Source of the DNA: Clostridia bacterium
GTDB lineage: Bacteria; Bacillota; Clostridia; Oscillospirales; Acutalibacteraceae
DNA: 64,000 nucleotides
Direction: 5' to 3'
Assembly: GCA_017631955.1 (NCBI GenBank)
Contig: JAGBSJ010000011.1
Coordinates: 55,480-119,479 of the forward strand
Positions 17,829 through 27,115 of the stretch are shown in pieces; positions within the stretch are counted from its first letter, which is position 1; the number at the start of each line of letters is the position of its first letter. The position numbers were made by a program, and so were the translations under genes. The notes beneath the pieces were generated by a model that worked only from the letters and a program-made list of their open reading frames with translations, was not told where the DNA came from and ran no database searches.

Positions 17829-19364
17829 TTATCGTTTAATTTTACTTAATGCCTTTTTAAAAACTCCGAAAAAGAGGTTTTTTTCGTATTGGTTCATACC
17901 AAAAAGAACCATAAGAACACCGAACACACCAACAACCAGTACACCATTAACACCAAAACGAATAAATACGTTTCCAATTGGATTGAATACTTCAGCAAGG
18001 AAACCGACAATAGCTGTAATGATTAAATATGGTGTAATTTTAAGATATGACCCCTTAAAGAAATTCCACATATCAAGTTTGAGTACCTTCTTATATACAG
18101 TCACCATCATAATTGCTCTGATTGTGTATGCAATAAAGATTGATAATGATGCACCAATTGCACCATAGAAATTAGAAAGAATCAATGAAAGAATAACATT
18201 GATTACGCCAACTACAAGGAAAATTATAGCTTTAAGTTTTACCTTATTTTCAACAATCATTGTTGTATGAGCAATCTGCATTGGTAAATAGAAATAACTT
18301 GGTGCAATAATAAGTAAAGCACAGATATAGCTTTCTGCAAAATCAGGTTTACCCCATATATCCACAACGAAAGATTTACCCAAAGTCATAAATCCAACAA
18401 CAAGAATACCGATAATCATACATTGTATTCTGCCTATCTTTGTCATAAGTGGTAATAGTTCCTCGTCTTTTTTGCCACTGTAAACAATTTTTGAAATTCT
18501 TGGCATAAACATACCATTAATTGCTGTCGCAAATGTATAAACATAACTCTCAATTGTTGTTGCTAAGCCAAAAACAGCAACACCTACAGAGCCTGTAGAA
18601 GAAACAGCAGCAATGATTGATGGCGTAATGTTAAATATCAATCGTTGTGCAAGACTTACAACTGTTGACCAAACAGAAAACCCAAAAAAGCTCTTTAGCA
18701 TTTTCATATCAAAAAATCTAAAGTTAACTTTTATAGGTGTTTTCTTCTTAATGATATATAGTTTCATTGCTATTGTAAGCAAGCCTGATAAAGCATTCAC
18801 AAATACTAGTGCGTAAACACCATATCCCATAAGTAATGCAAGCACCATTGCTACAATGATAAACACCTTATGGAACAATTCACAAAATTTAAGTCCTGCA
18901 AATTGCTCATACGCAGTCAGCATTCCCTTTAAATTAGTAAATGGAAATGAAATTACGCTGTAAGTACCTACAATAATATAAAGAACTTTAAATGTTTCTA
19001 ACTCCTCAGGTGAAAGATTGGTATATATCACATCAATAAGAATATACACAACTACCAAGGCAGTTAAAATAATTGTATCAAGACCTAAATATAGTTTATA
19101 TATCAACCCAATTATATTATTAACTGATTTTTGGTCACCTTCAGCATTATATTTTGCAATAAAACGTGCAGCAGCAGCACTCATACCAAAATCCATAATG
19201 AACATTGTTATAAGTGAAGTTGCCAAAGTGTACAGCCCGTAATTACTCTGACCGATTTTTGTAATCATCCACGGTGTATATATGAGTCCTGCAACCATAT
19301 TAAATGCAATTGCAAGATAGGATACTATAGCACCGATTTTTATTTGTTTAGAACTATTACTCAA
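17829..19364 (-). CDS. Wzx-type oligosaccharide flippase (copy B)
   Basis: 511-residue polytopic protein of the polysaccharide-transport superfamily, longer than copy A and not obviously a recent duplicate of it: the N-termini differ (GAIVSYLAIAFNMVAGLIYTPWMITKIG). About 14 hydrophobic segments. The early GLYTLATSLITMFIMDFGMSAA matches the O-antigen flippase start. Predicted to flip lipid-linked oligosaccharide. It sits between LicD and a GT4 gene, so might serve a LicD-modified glycan; inference only. Confidence 0.86.
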   Translation of the reverse strand: MSNSSKQIKIGAIVSYLAIAFNMVAGLIYTPWMITKIGQSNYGLYTLATSLITMFIMDFGMSAAAARFIAKYNAEGDQKSVNNIIGLIYKLYLGLDTIILTALVVVYILIDVIYTNLSPEELETFKVLYIIVGTYSVISFPFTNLKGMLTAYEQFAGLKFCELFHKVFIIVAMVLALLMGYGVYALVFVNALSGLLTIAMKLYIIKKKTPIKVNFRFFDMKMLKSFFGFSVWSTVVSLAQRLIFNITPSIIAAVSSTGSVGVAVFGLATTIESYVYTFATAINGMFMPRISKIVYSGKKDEELLPLMTKIGRIQCMIIGILVVGFMTLGKSFVVDIWGKPDFAESYICALLIIAPSYFYLPMQIAHTTMIVENKVKLKAIIFLVVGVINVILSLILSNFYGAIGASLSIFIAYTIRAIMMVTVYKKVLKLDMWNFFKGSYLKITPYLIITAIVGFLAEVFNPIGNVFIRFGVNGVLVVGVFGVLMVLFGMNQYEKNLFFGVFKKALSKIKR

Positions 19365-19387
19365 AAGAAATCACCAAATTAAATATG

Positions 19388-20185
19388 TTAAAGAATTTTT
19401 ATATTCTGATTATGAGAAGGTTTTCTTGCCTCTTCTGGAGGCAATTCATTCATATAGTTTTCACCAAAACGTGATTTTAATAATTTATCATACTCCTTGA
19501 TTGCAAGGAAATTTTTATCCCTGAAAGGAAGTTCGATATATTCAGCATATAAGGATGCAGGCATTGGTGGGAAATTCTTATTAGAATTACAAACCTCATA
19601 AATATATCCTGTATCTTTTTTACTATAGAATTTACATGCTTTATTGAGTAATTTAATGAGCCAACTCATAGGCAATAAAGATACTGTTTTATAAACGAAA
19701 TGTCTGAACTTACTACCACGTAGTTTTACTTTAAGTTTTGTTTTTCTTCCACCTGTAAGTATACCTACAACACTACAATGTTTTCTAAGTGTTTTGGGGT
19801 TAACATTATCAATTGGAAAGATATCCATAAAAATACCATGATTCATCTTCTTGAGATGACTATAATCATAATCACAAATCATTGTACCATTAAGACAAAG
19901 TTTCGCATAGTTAAGTGGGAACTCATCCACACTGTTATATGATTCAAGGAAAAACTTAGAATCAAGTTCTTTTGGTGCAACCTGCATGAATTTCTCATAC
20001 TGGTCTCTCACCATAATAACATCAATGTCATCATCCCATGGAACAAAATTTTGGAATTTAGCTGCACCCATCAAAGTGCCGCCTTCCATTGAATATTTAA
20101 TATCATATTTTCTACAGATTCTGTCAAATTCTTCAAATATTGAATAGACATAATCCTGTAAAACAGGTAATTCAATTCTGTTCAT
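19388..20185 (-). CDS. LicD family phosphotransferase
   Basis: 265-residue soluble nucleotidyltransferase-fold protein with the LicD signature: YSMEGGTLMGAAKF followed by PWDDDIDVIM (metal-binding Asp cluster near residue 55). LicD proteins transfer phosphocholine or other alditol phosphates from a CDP-linked donor to a surface sugar. No licA/licB/licC or tarI/tarJ genes are in the window, so the donor is unknown. Basic stretch at 150-180. Located between a GT4 and flippase B in the same operon. Confidence 0.87.
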   Translation of the reverse strand: MNRIELPVLQDYVYSIFEEFDRICRKYDIKYSMEGGTLMGAAKFQNFVPWDDDIDVIMVRDQYEKFMQVAPKELDSKFFLESYNSVDEFPLNYAKLCLNGTMICDYDYSHLKKMNHGIFMDIFPIDNVNPKTLRKHCSVVGILTGGRKTKLKVKLRGSKFRHFVYKTVSLLPMSWLIKLLNKACKFYSKKDTGYIYEVCNSNKNFPPMPASLYAEYIELPFRDKNFLAIKEYDKLLKSRFGENYMNELPPEEARKPSHNQNIKIL

Positions 20186-20195
20186 AAATACACCT

Positions 20196-21338
20196 TTATT
20201 CTTTAGCAGATTTTATTATTGGAGCTGGACTACAAATTCCTTCATCGAAGGTTTTACCTTCGCAAAGCTCAACAAATCTCTTTGCGGCAATTTCAGGTGA
20301 AGCATTATTCACCATATGAAGATACGCATTTTTCTGCATCTCTTTTCTGTATTTCTCATCTTCAATTAATTTCTCAATCACAAGGAACATAGTTTTGATA
20401 TTGCTTTTTTTATATACAAAACCATTTTCACCATTTTTTACAAGATACCTTGTTGCACCAGCTGCTGCATCAGCAATTACCACACAACCATGATTAAGAC
20501 TTTCATTTATAACAACGCCCCAACCTTCATGGTAATCACTTGTCATCAAGAATATATCTGAGTTTTCCATTGCTTGATGTACTTCAGGAACCGTTTTTTT
20601 ACCAGAAAATGTTATAACATCCTGCAAGTCGTTCTTTTCTATTTCATTAAGAATGAAAGGCTCCAATTCACCATAACCGATTATTTCCATCTTAAACGGT
20701 AACTTCTTCTTTTTAAGATGCTTTGCAACTTGAATTGCCTTTTCAGGATGTTTAAGTTTAAGAAAACGAGCCGCCCATAAAATCTTAATGGGTTCATCTC
20801 CTGTTGCTTTCTTCGAAAGCAACTCATCAATATCATATTTCTTTACTTCTGTAAAGTATCCCCATTTATAACATTTACCATGCCAACCCATCAATGACAA
20901 ATCATATGGAACATAAGCACTAGCACACAAAACCTTGAAATTTTTCTGATGATACCCTGCTGCTCTTGCCTTGACTCTCTTTCTTATTGATGGAACAAGA
21001 ACCTTCCATGTTCCTTTTTTAAAAAAACGTTCAGAAAAAAGATATGTTTCAATGCCACTTTCCACACATGCTTTAATTGTATGATTATGTGCTGCAGCAG
21101 CAATAATCACATCACTTGATTTTATAATTTCATTTGCTTGTTTTTCTTTTTGAGGCGAATCAACCTTAATCACAAAAGGATACTTTTCAGCAAGGTCCTC
21201 AAATCCTGCCTCTTTTCTGTAATCGGAAATTCCACCATATGCAATGTAATGATAGTCATCTCCAAGAAGATTGTAGAAAGCGTTTGCAAGACCTTCCTGA
21301 TGATATCCTAAAACGCTGCCAATGAAAGTAATTTTCAT
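20196..21338 (-). CDS. GT4 family glycosyltransferase
   Basis: 380 residues, GT-B fold. C-terminal half has KILWAARFLKLKHPEKAIQVA (donor-side Arg/Lys) and the E-x7-E motif EGWGVVINESLNHG near 265-280. The N-terminal half is less conserved. Predicted cytoplasmic, membrane-peripheral, adding one sugar to the lipid-linked repeat unit. Ten bases separate it from licD downstream and 13 from the acyltransferase upstream. Confidence 0.84.
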   Translation of the reverse strand: MKITFIGSVLGYHQEGLANAFYNLLGDDYHYIAYGGISDYRKEAGFEDLAEKYPFVIKVDSPQKEKQANEIIKSSDVIIAAAAHNHTIKACVESGIETYLFSERFFKKGTWKVLVPSIRKRVKARAAGYHQKNFKVLCASAYVPYDLSLMGWHGKCYKWGYFTEVKKYDIDELLSKKATGDEPIKILWAARFLKLKHPEKAIQVAKHLKKKKLPFKMEIIGYGELEPFILNEIEKNDLQDVITFSGKKTVPEVHQAMENSDIFLMTSDYHEGWGVVINESLNHGCVVIADAAAGATRYLVKNGENGFVYKKSNIKTMFLVIEKLIEDEKYRKEMQKNAYLHMVNNASPEIAAKRFVELCEGKTFDEGICSPAPIIKSAKE

Positions 21339-21351
21339 CTTTTTTCTTCCT

Positions 21352-22389
21352 TTAATAGAATTTCTTTAAAACCTTAATTTTTTCTGATGCTTTTATAAAT
21401 ATAACAGAAAAGGCTAAAGTCAATGTGAGAATGGAAATAAAATAAACTAATGAATTCTTAACAAATAATGTATCAATTAAGAAAATATCAAAAAGTGACA
21501 GGAAAATTCTCTGACACAAAAACATCATTAAGCTTAACTTTCTCATCCACACAAATGCTTTTGAATCCTTAAAATCAAGATTAATAACAAACATAAACAA
21601 GAAAGCTGATAATGGCAACAACATAAGTTTTGTATCAACACCATTTATTGCCCAGCCAAAACGAACCTGAATAAAGGATTCGGCTGCGAGAAGAACAAAA
21701 AAAACACCTGTAAGAATAAAATTTCTAACTGTTTTTTTTTGAATTTTAATTTCTGAAAAAATGCCACCAAGGGACACATATACCCATCCAAATAAGACAC
21801 CATTTTTAATAGTATCAAAAATATAAAAATAAACATCAAATGCAGATTTTAAGAAAGGTATTGTTTCAATAAGACCATAATATGAGCTACCCATACATGC
21901 AATCACATAGAAAGGTATTCCCAAAAGAAAAATCTTTATGTAAGAAAGCTTCTTATGTAAAAAATATATAATCGCAACAGACACCATCAATGCTAATAAA
22001 AACCAAATAGTTGAATAACTTCCCTTTAAGAAGAAGTTTCTTATATAAATCAACAAATCGGTAATTACGAATCCTTCGACTATCCAGTTTCTTAAAACAA
22101 AAACAAAATAAACAGCAGACCACAGCAGATACATAACGCCAAGACGTTTCATATACTGTTTGAAATAATCAGTTTTTGCTTTTCCCTCAAGGGAATTTAG
22201 TTTTCCGAAAAACAAAAAACCACTTGTTACAAAGAAAAATGGAACAGCAACCACTGTAATAATCCCACGAAAACCTGCGTCAATAGCATCATTGAGTGAA
22301 TGAAACGGTCCCGTATGTAATACGATAATTAAAATTGCAGCTATAAACTTTGCAAAATCCAAAGAATTATACTGTTTTCTTACGCTCAT
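21352..22389 (-). CDS. acyltransferase 3 family membrane protein (second)
   Basis: 345 residues with about 10 membrane helices. The N-terminal YNSLDFAKFIAAILIIVLHTGPF with conserved Asp and His, followed by VAVPFFFVTSGFLFF, is the acyltransferase 3 signature. Likely adds acetyl or another short acyl group to the polysaccharide. Its first 23 bases overlap the end of the upstream GT4 gene in another frame, showing tight translational coupling. The acyl group is not predictable. Confidence 0.85.
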   Translation of the reverse strand: MSVRKQYNSLDFAKFIAAILIIVLHTGPFHSLNDAIDAGFRGIITVVAVPFFFVTSGFLFFGKLNSLEGKAKTDYFKQYMKRLGVMYLLWSAVYFVFVLRNWIVEGFVITDLLIYIRNFFLKGSYSTIWFLLALMVSVAIIYFLHKKLSYIKIFLLGIPFYVIACMGSSYYGLIETIPFLKSAFDVYFYIFDTIKNGVLFGWVYVSLGGIFSEIKIQKKTVRNFILTGVFFVLLAAESFIQVRFGWAINGVDTKLMLLPLSAFLFMFVINLDFKDSKAFVWMRKLSLMMFLCQRIFLSLFDIFLIDTLFVKNSLVYFISILTLTLAFSVIFIKASEKIKVLKKFY

Positions 22390-23644
22390 TTTCTAAAACC
22401 TCTTTATAAACATTAACCATATCATTAGGATTTCTATCACGCTTATGACGTTCATTTGCAAGTTCAATTGTTCTCTTTGAGAAGGTTTGTGCCAACTCAT
22501 CATTCTCAAAGATTTCCATAATTCTCAAAGCAATCTGAGGATATTCCGGATAATCATAAGTAAAACCACTTACCTTATCTGTAAGTAAATCCGTCATACC
22601 GCCACGATATGAACAAATTGACGGAGTACCAACCATCATAGCCTCACAAAGAGTTGCCGATGCCCCCTCAACAGCAGAGGTTACAACACAAACATTAGCT
22701 CTGCGAAGTTGTTCTGCAACAGCTTCGGGACCCAAGTCACCTACAAATTCAACATTTTCGTCAAGACCTAATTCAGTAATAAGTTTTTCAATATATTTTG
22801 TAAAACTCTGAGGTGAAACTAATCTGCCGTTTTTAACTGCACATCTTCCACCAGGGATATATAATTTTACATCAGGGTAACGATTTTTAACCAAAGCCAA
22901 TGCTCTAATGAGATTATGAACACCCTTTAATGCTGTATGGCATGAACCTGTATAAATTGTATGACGTGTCATTGTATCCACAGACCATTTTTCGCTTTCG
23001 TAAAAAGCATTACGAAGATTATAATTGCAACGGTAATATTTAAGGTCAGGATTCATAGCAAGCATGGTTGATTTATCCCAATCAGTTCTGCCTGTTACAT
23101 ACTTAACTTTTTTAATAAACTTCTCTTCTCTTTTTGCATTTTTGTTATAAAGCATTTTATATGCAATAGGAGATTTAAGCTTTAATAAATCTTTCTTGTC
23201 GGTCATTTTGATGATTTCCCATGTACTAAATCCACCAAAGTATTCCTGTGAAATTCTTTTAAGTATACCTTGAATTGTCAAAAGCGTAGGAATTTCAGGA
23301 TGAACCTCAAGCATTTTGTAACCCGGTGCATATTCTGTACCGTGAAGATGAATTAAATCCGGTTTAAACAACACAACAGCTTTTTTACAATCATCCCCTG
23401 TTTTAGGATTATCGTGAAGAAGTCTTTTTCCACCACCCGGGAAAAGGAAATATCTTGTTCCTTCAACTTCCATATCAATAAATTCTTTACCTGCATAATA
23501 GGTCATAACAGCCAATTCAACATCCGGATGCTCCGAAACACCTTTAGCAAGGTCTAAAAGCCAGCCACCACCTATTGAAGTGTTAAATCCAAGTTTTTTT
23601 GCTATATCCGGAAACACCATATTTACTATCCATAAAACTTTCAT
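22367..23644 (-). CDS. GT4 family glycosyltransferase
   Basis: 425 residues, GT-B fold. N-terminal NTSIGGGWLLDLAKG glycine loop, HLHGTEYAP and TLLTIQG acceptor segment, and the C-terminal E-x7-E motif EGASATLCEAMMVGTP near 330-345. The 3' end overlaps the acyltransferase start by 23 bases. Donor sugar unknown. 13 bases after the EpsG copy B stop. Confidence 0.86.
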   Translation of the reverse strand: MKVLWIVNMVFPDIAKKLGFNTSIGGGWLLDLAKGVSEHPDVELAVMTYYAGKEFIDMEVEGTRYFLFPGGGKRLLHDNPKTGDDCKKAVVLFKPDLIHLHGTEYAPGYKMLEVHPEIPTLLTIQGILKRISQEYFGGFSTWEIIKMTDKKDLLKLKSPIAYKMLYNKNAKREEKFIKKVKYVTGRTDWDKSTMLAMNPDLKYYRCNYNLRNAFYESEKWSVDTMTRHTIYTGSCHTALKGVHNLIRALALVKNRYPDVKLYIPGGRCAVKNGRLVSPQSFTKYIEKLITELGLDENVEFVGDLGPEAVAEQLRRANVCVVTSAVEGASATLCEAMMVGTPSICSYRGGMTDLLTDKVSGFTYDYPEYPQIALRIMEIFENDELAQTFSKRTIELANERHKRDRNPNDMVNVYKEVLENERKKTV

Positions 23645-23657
23645 ACTTGTTCCCTCC

Positions 23658-24722
23658 TTACTGCCAGAAGAATCGATATTGTGGGTTATTGTAAATGAGA
23701 TATAGGAACATAAAACCTACTGCCCCAATATATATCATCGGTCTATATTTCTTTTGCATTGTTAAAACCATTTCAGGAATAATAATCATTATTACAAGTG
23801 CAAAATACTGTTGAAGTCTCATAAAACCGTGATGCTGTGTAACCAGTAAACTCGTTGCAATGGTCAGCAAAACAAGATTATATAAACAATCTACATCTTC
23901 TCTATGTGATTTTATATATTTATGTAAAATCAGTGAAGCAAGACATACTGTAACAATGGCAAAAACATACATATTAGCACCGCCACCATCATATTCAATA
24001 GCATCTTCACTGAAGCCCAATAATTCAGCAATAGGGGTATACAAATTGCTACCAAGAACAAAGAGAACACCAATTATAATAAACGCTATAACCAAATATA
24101 CTGGTGTAATAGCAATATTAGCAACAAAATAGTAAGGTATAAAAATAACCGATGATTTATGTATTAAGAAACAACTAAATGCTAAAAATGCAAATGGAAC
24201 AAATTTTCTTTCTTTAATAAACTTATCACCAATAAAAACAATCAGTGCTGTTGCAATTGTCTGTCTTAATCCTGTAAGAGCAAAGAAAGAATAGAATAAT
24301 GATGAATAAATTATAAAACTTAGCCCTGGCATTGATGAATATTTATAAATCCATACTGCCATTGACGCGGTAAATACAACCGCAATAAATACCAGAAAAA
24401 TCTGGAAATCGTCACTAAAAATCTGGAATATTTTCATAAGAAGAGTATATCCCGGATCTTTAACAGTCAATCCGTTGAATAAATATTCTTTGATTGTATC
24501 TAAAATCTGCGACCAAGACATAATCTTTGTTTCTTCAAACGCTCTAATATAGTTAATAGAAACATCTCGGCTTAAATCAACACTTCTTAAACCGGAAACC
24601 AAAATCCATTGAATTGCAGCAATAGCAGAAAAAACTTTCTTTTTACCATCTGTGGGATTCATTTTAAGTAACAAGATATCCCACATAACAATTAACAAAA
24701 AATTAATTATAAATACTGTCAT
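23658..24722 (-). CDS. epsG: EpsG-family polysaccharide polymerase (copy B)
   Basis: 354-residue membrane protein with about 10 helices. Hallmarks are SGLRSVDLSRDVSINYIRAFEE near residues 43-65, KDPGYTLLMKIFQIF, and FFALTGLRQTIATALIVF in the centre, matching EpsG and the other copy at 15472-16557 in layout but not closely in sequence. Predicted Wzy-type polymerase at the outer membrane face. Having two polymerases with two flippases suggests two repeat-unit pathways or an acquired block. Confidence 0.85.
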   Translation of the reverse strand: MTVFIINFLLIVMWDILLLKMNPTDGKKKVFSAIAAIQWILVSGLRSVDLSRDVSINYIRAFEETKIMSWSQILDTIKEYLFNGLTVKDPGYTLLMKIFQIFSDDFQIFLVFIAVVFTASMAVWIYKYSSMPGLSFIIYSSLFYSFFALTGLRQTIATALIVFIGDKFIKERKFVPFAFLAFSCFLIHKSSVIFIPYYFVANIAITPVYLVIAFIIIGVLFVLGSNLYTPIAELLGFSEDAIEYDGGGANMYVFAIVTVCLASLILHKYIKSHREDVDCLYNLVLLTIATSLLVTQHHGFMRLQQYFALVIMIIIPEMVLTMQKKYRPMIYIGAVGFMFLYLIYNNPQYRFFWQ

Positions 24723-24759
24723 TATTCATACTCCTTTCTTCAAATTTTTTACGGAAAAA

Positions 24760-26031
24760 TTATCTTTTTAAAATGTCCTCACACAACATTTTATTTGCTG
24801 TCTCTTTATTGTGGAACTTTCTTCCACACTCATAACCTTTTAAGGCAAGCTCTGTCATCTTACCATCATCATTTATATATTCAAGAAGTTTTTCTTTGAG
24901 TTCCTCTTTATTATCAGCAACAATAGCACAATCATTGGAAACAAGGTGTGCAATTGAAGCAACATCTTTTGGACCTACAGCAAGAATTGGTCTTGCCATC
25001 TTTAAATAGTCAACAATTTTTGTTGAGAAAGACTGGCGAACTGCCAATTTACTTTTTAAATCGGATGATTCAACATGAATAAGTACATCCGCCTCACTCT
25101 GAATTCTTGGAATTTCACTCGATGAAACAAAGCCCATAACCTTTGAAGCATTTTCAATATTTAATGCTTTACTCATCTCATCTGTCATAGGAGTCCCAGT
25201 ATAGATTTTCATTTCTGCTTTTACACCATCAGCATTAATTTCCTTTAATGCTTCAGCAATAATAGCGAGGGATTTCCAACGATTTGTTCCAATATTACCT
25301 GTAAATAAAAATTGTAAAGGTTTGTTATATTCTGATTTCACCTGTGCAGGTTCATCAAAGTTTGCTGACTTAGTCAAAATCTTACAAGGAATTTTAAAAA
25401 TCTTTTCATATTCAGAACGTTGAATTTCTGAAATTGTATATAAAATCTCACATTGTTTTACTACTTTTTTTACTTTTGCTCTGCACAAAAATCTGTTTAT
25501 CCAACCCAATGGAGATATAATAAACTGCTTTAATGTATAAACATCATCGGACACATACCCATACATAGGAACATTTGCATAATTCTTAATAAAATGTGCA
25601 ATTCTGTTCATGTGTCTTACATAGTATATTGGTTGGAAGATAATGTCTGGTTTAAAATCATCAATGAATTTTTTAAGTTCAGGTGATTTCCAACGACCAA
25701 TCTGCCATATAAGATCTCTTGCCCAAAACATTACAGTCCATCTTTTTTTTCGGGCAAGGTCAGCGGATTTTGGCTCAACAATATCTGTATTTTCGGTCTT
25801 TTCAATGAAAACTTCTTGACCTGATGGAACCTTTGGATTTTTTAGATTTCTAATCATTGACTTTTCAGTAATCTGAAAAAATTTTGAAACAAGGTCTGTT
25901 TCTGGTTTTCCATATTTACAATAAATATTAGCAATTTCAATATCTTCAATTCCTTCAAAGATATTACTAAAGGAATTACCAAAACTATTATCTTTAGTCC
26001 ATGGTGTACTTGACAAAATCAAAATTCTCAT
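24760..26031 (-). CDS. glycosyltransferase, GT4-like
   Basis: 423 residues with a GT-B-like C-terminal half (LQFLFTGNIGTNRWKSLAIIAEAL, then PRIQSEADVLIHVES and STKIVDYLKMARPILAVGP). The N-terminus MRILILSSTPWTKDNSFGNS resembles GT4 starts. The usual E-x7-E is replaced by a weaker pattern, so family assignment is less sure than for its neighbours. Probably adds a sugar to the repeat unit. Spaced 24 bp after the GT2 gene. Confidence 0.75.
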   Translation of the reverse strand: MRILILSSTPWTKDNSFGNSFSNIFEGIEDIEIANIYCKYGKPETDLVSKFFQITEKSMIRNLKNPKVPSGQEVFIEKTENTDIVEPKSADLARKKRWTVMFWARDLIWQIGRWKSPELKKFIDDFKPDIIFQPIYYVRHMNRIAHFIKNYANVPMYGYVSDDVYTLKQFIISPLGWINRFLCRAKVKKVVKQCEILYTISEIQRSEYEKIFKIPCKILTKSANFDEPAQVKSEYNKPLQFLFTGNIGTNRWKSLAIIAEALKEINADGVKAEMKIYTGTPMTDEMSKALNIENASKVMGFVSSSEIPRIQSEADVLIHVESSDLKSKLAVRQSFSTKIVDYLKMARPILAVGPKDVASIAHLVSNDCAIVADNKEELKEKLLEYINDDGKMTELALKGYECGRKFHNKETANKMLCEDILKR

Positions 26032-26055
26032 TACTAAAAGACCTTTCTTTTCTGT

Positions 26056-27081
26056 TTAGGAAAAAGACATAAACCTAAGTGCTAAGCTTACAAAATTATA
26101 TCTTAACAATTTATATACAAGCGTAAACGCAAGTTTCGTCTTTTTGCTCTTGAAATATGGTGCTGGATGATTCTTTTTCCATACCTTTCTTGTTTTTTCA
26201 TGATAAAGCAAATCAAGAGCAACTTTTTTCTTTTCTTTATAAGGTGCAGGATTTAGAGAAGACATAATCTTAAAAAGATATGCAATTGTATTTCTGCAAA
26301 GCAAGTCGTCCACTTTCTGCATAGCATCCTTATCTTCCCTGCCAATTTTTTTAATAAATGCTTTTGCTTTTTCATCCATAAGCCAGATTGTTTTTTCAAA
26401 TTCTGGATGATAAGCACCTGTAATTGAACCGATTCTCTTCAGGTTAAATAGAGATGGTTTTGTGTATATAGAAAGTTTCTTTGCAACAACCATCAAATCA
26501 AGCATAAAGAAGAAATCTTCTGAAATAAGTCCAACAGGAAATCTAACATTGTTATCAACAAGCACCGATGTACGATATAAAACAGCAGTTGAACGTTGAC
26601 CTCTTACTCTACCAATTAGAATATTCAAGGCATAGTCCTGTGGATTTGTTTCAAAAATATCCTCAGTATAGTGAAAAGCTAATTTTTTTTCATTTGTATC
26701 TTCGTAAACTTTGTAATACTGATTGGGGAAAACAACATCTGAATTCTCTTTTTCTGCAATTCTCACCATATCTTCAATTGCGTGTTCTTCAATTGTATCA
26801 TCTGAATCAAGAAAATATACATATTTACCTTTTACACACTCGAGTCCGGCATTTCTTGCGGAAGAAAGACCACCATTCTCCTTGTGCAAGACAAAAATAT
26901 TTTCATATTTTTCAGCCAACTCATCACAAAGTTGAGGACAAATATCAGGTGAACCATCATCAACTAAAATAATCTCGATACGGCTGTATGTCTGTTTTAC
27001 TACAGAATTGACAGCATTTTCAAGGAATTTTTCGGTTTTATAAACAGGAATTACAACGGAAACTAAAATATTCTTATCCAT
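26056..27081 (-). CDS. GT2 family glycosyltransferase
   Basis: 341 residues. GT-A motifs SVVIPVYKTEKFLENAV, LVDDGSPD (about residue 42) and the metal-binding LDSDDT (about 93) are clear. ENGGLSSARNAGL matches the family acceptor loop. A basic C-terminal region may lie on the membrane. Substrate unknown. Confidence 0.87.
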   Translation of the reverse strand: MDKNILVSVVIPVYKTEKFLENAVNSVVKQTYSRIEIILVDDGSPDICPQLCDELAEKYENIFVLHKENGGLSSARNAGLECVKGKYVYFLDSDDTIEEHAIEDMVRIAEKENSDVVFPNQYYKVYEDTNEKKLAFHYTEDIFETNPQDYALNILIGRVRGQRSTAVLYRTSVLVDNNVRFPVGLISEDFFFMLDLMVVAKKLSIYTKPSLFNLKRIGSITGAYHPEFEKTIWLMDEKAKAFIKKIGREDKDAMQKVDDLLCRNTIAYLFKIMSSLNPAPYKEKKKVALDLLYHEKTRKVWKKNHPAPYFKSKKTKLAFTLVYKLLRYNFVSLALRFMSFS

Positions 27082-27115
27082 TTTCCTACACCTCTTTTAC
27101 CCAAAATTTTCAATA

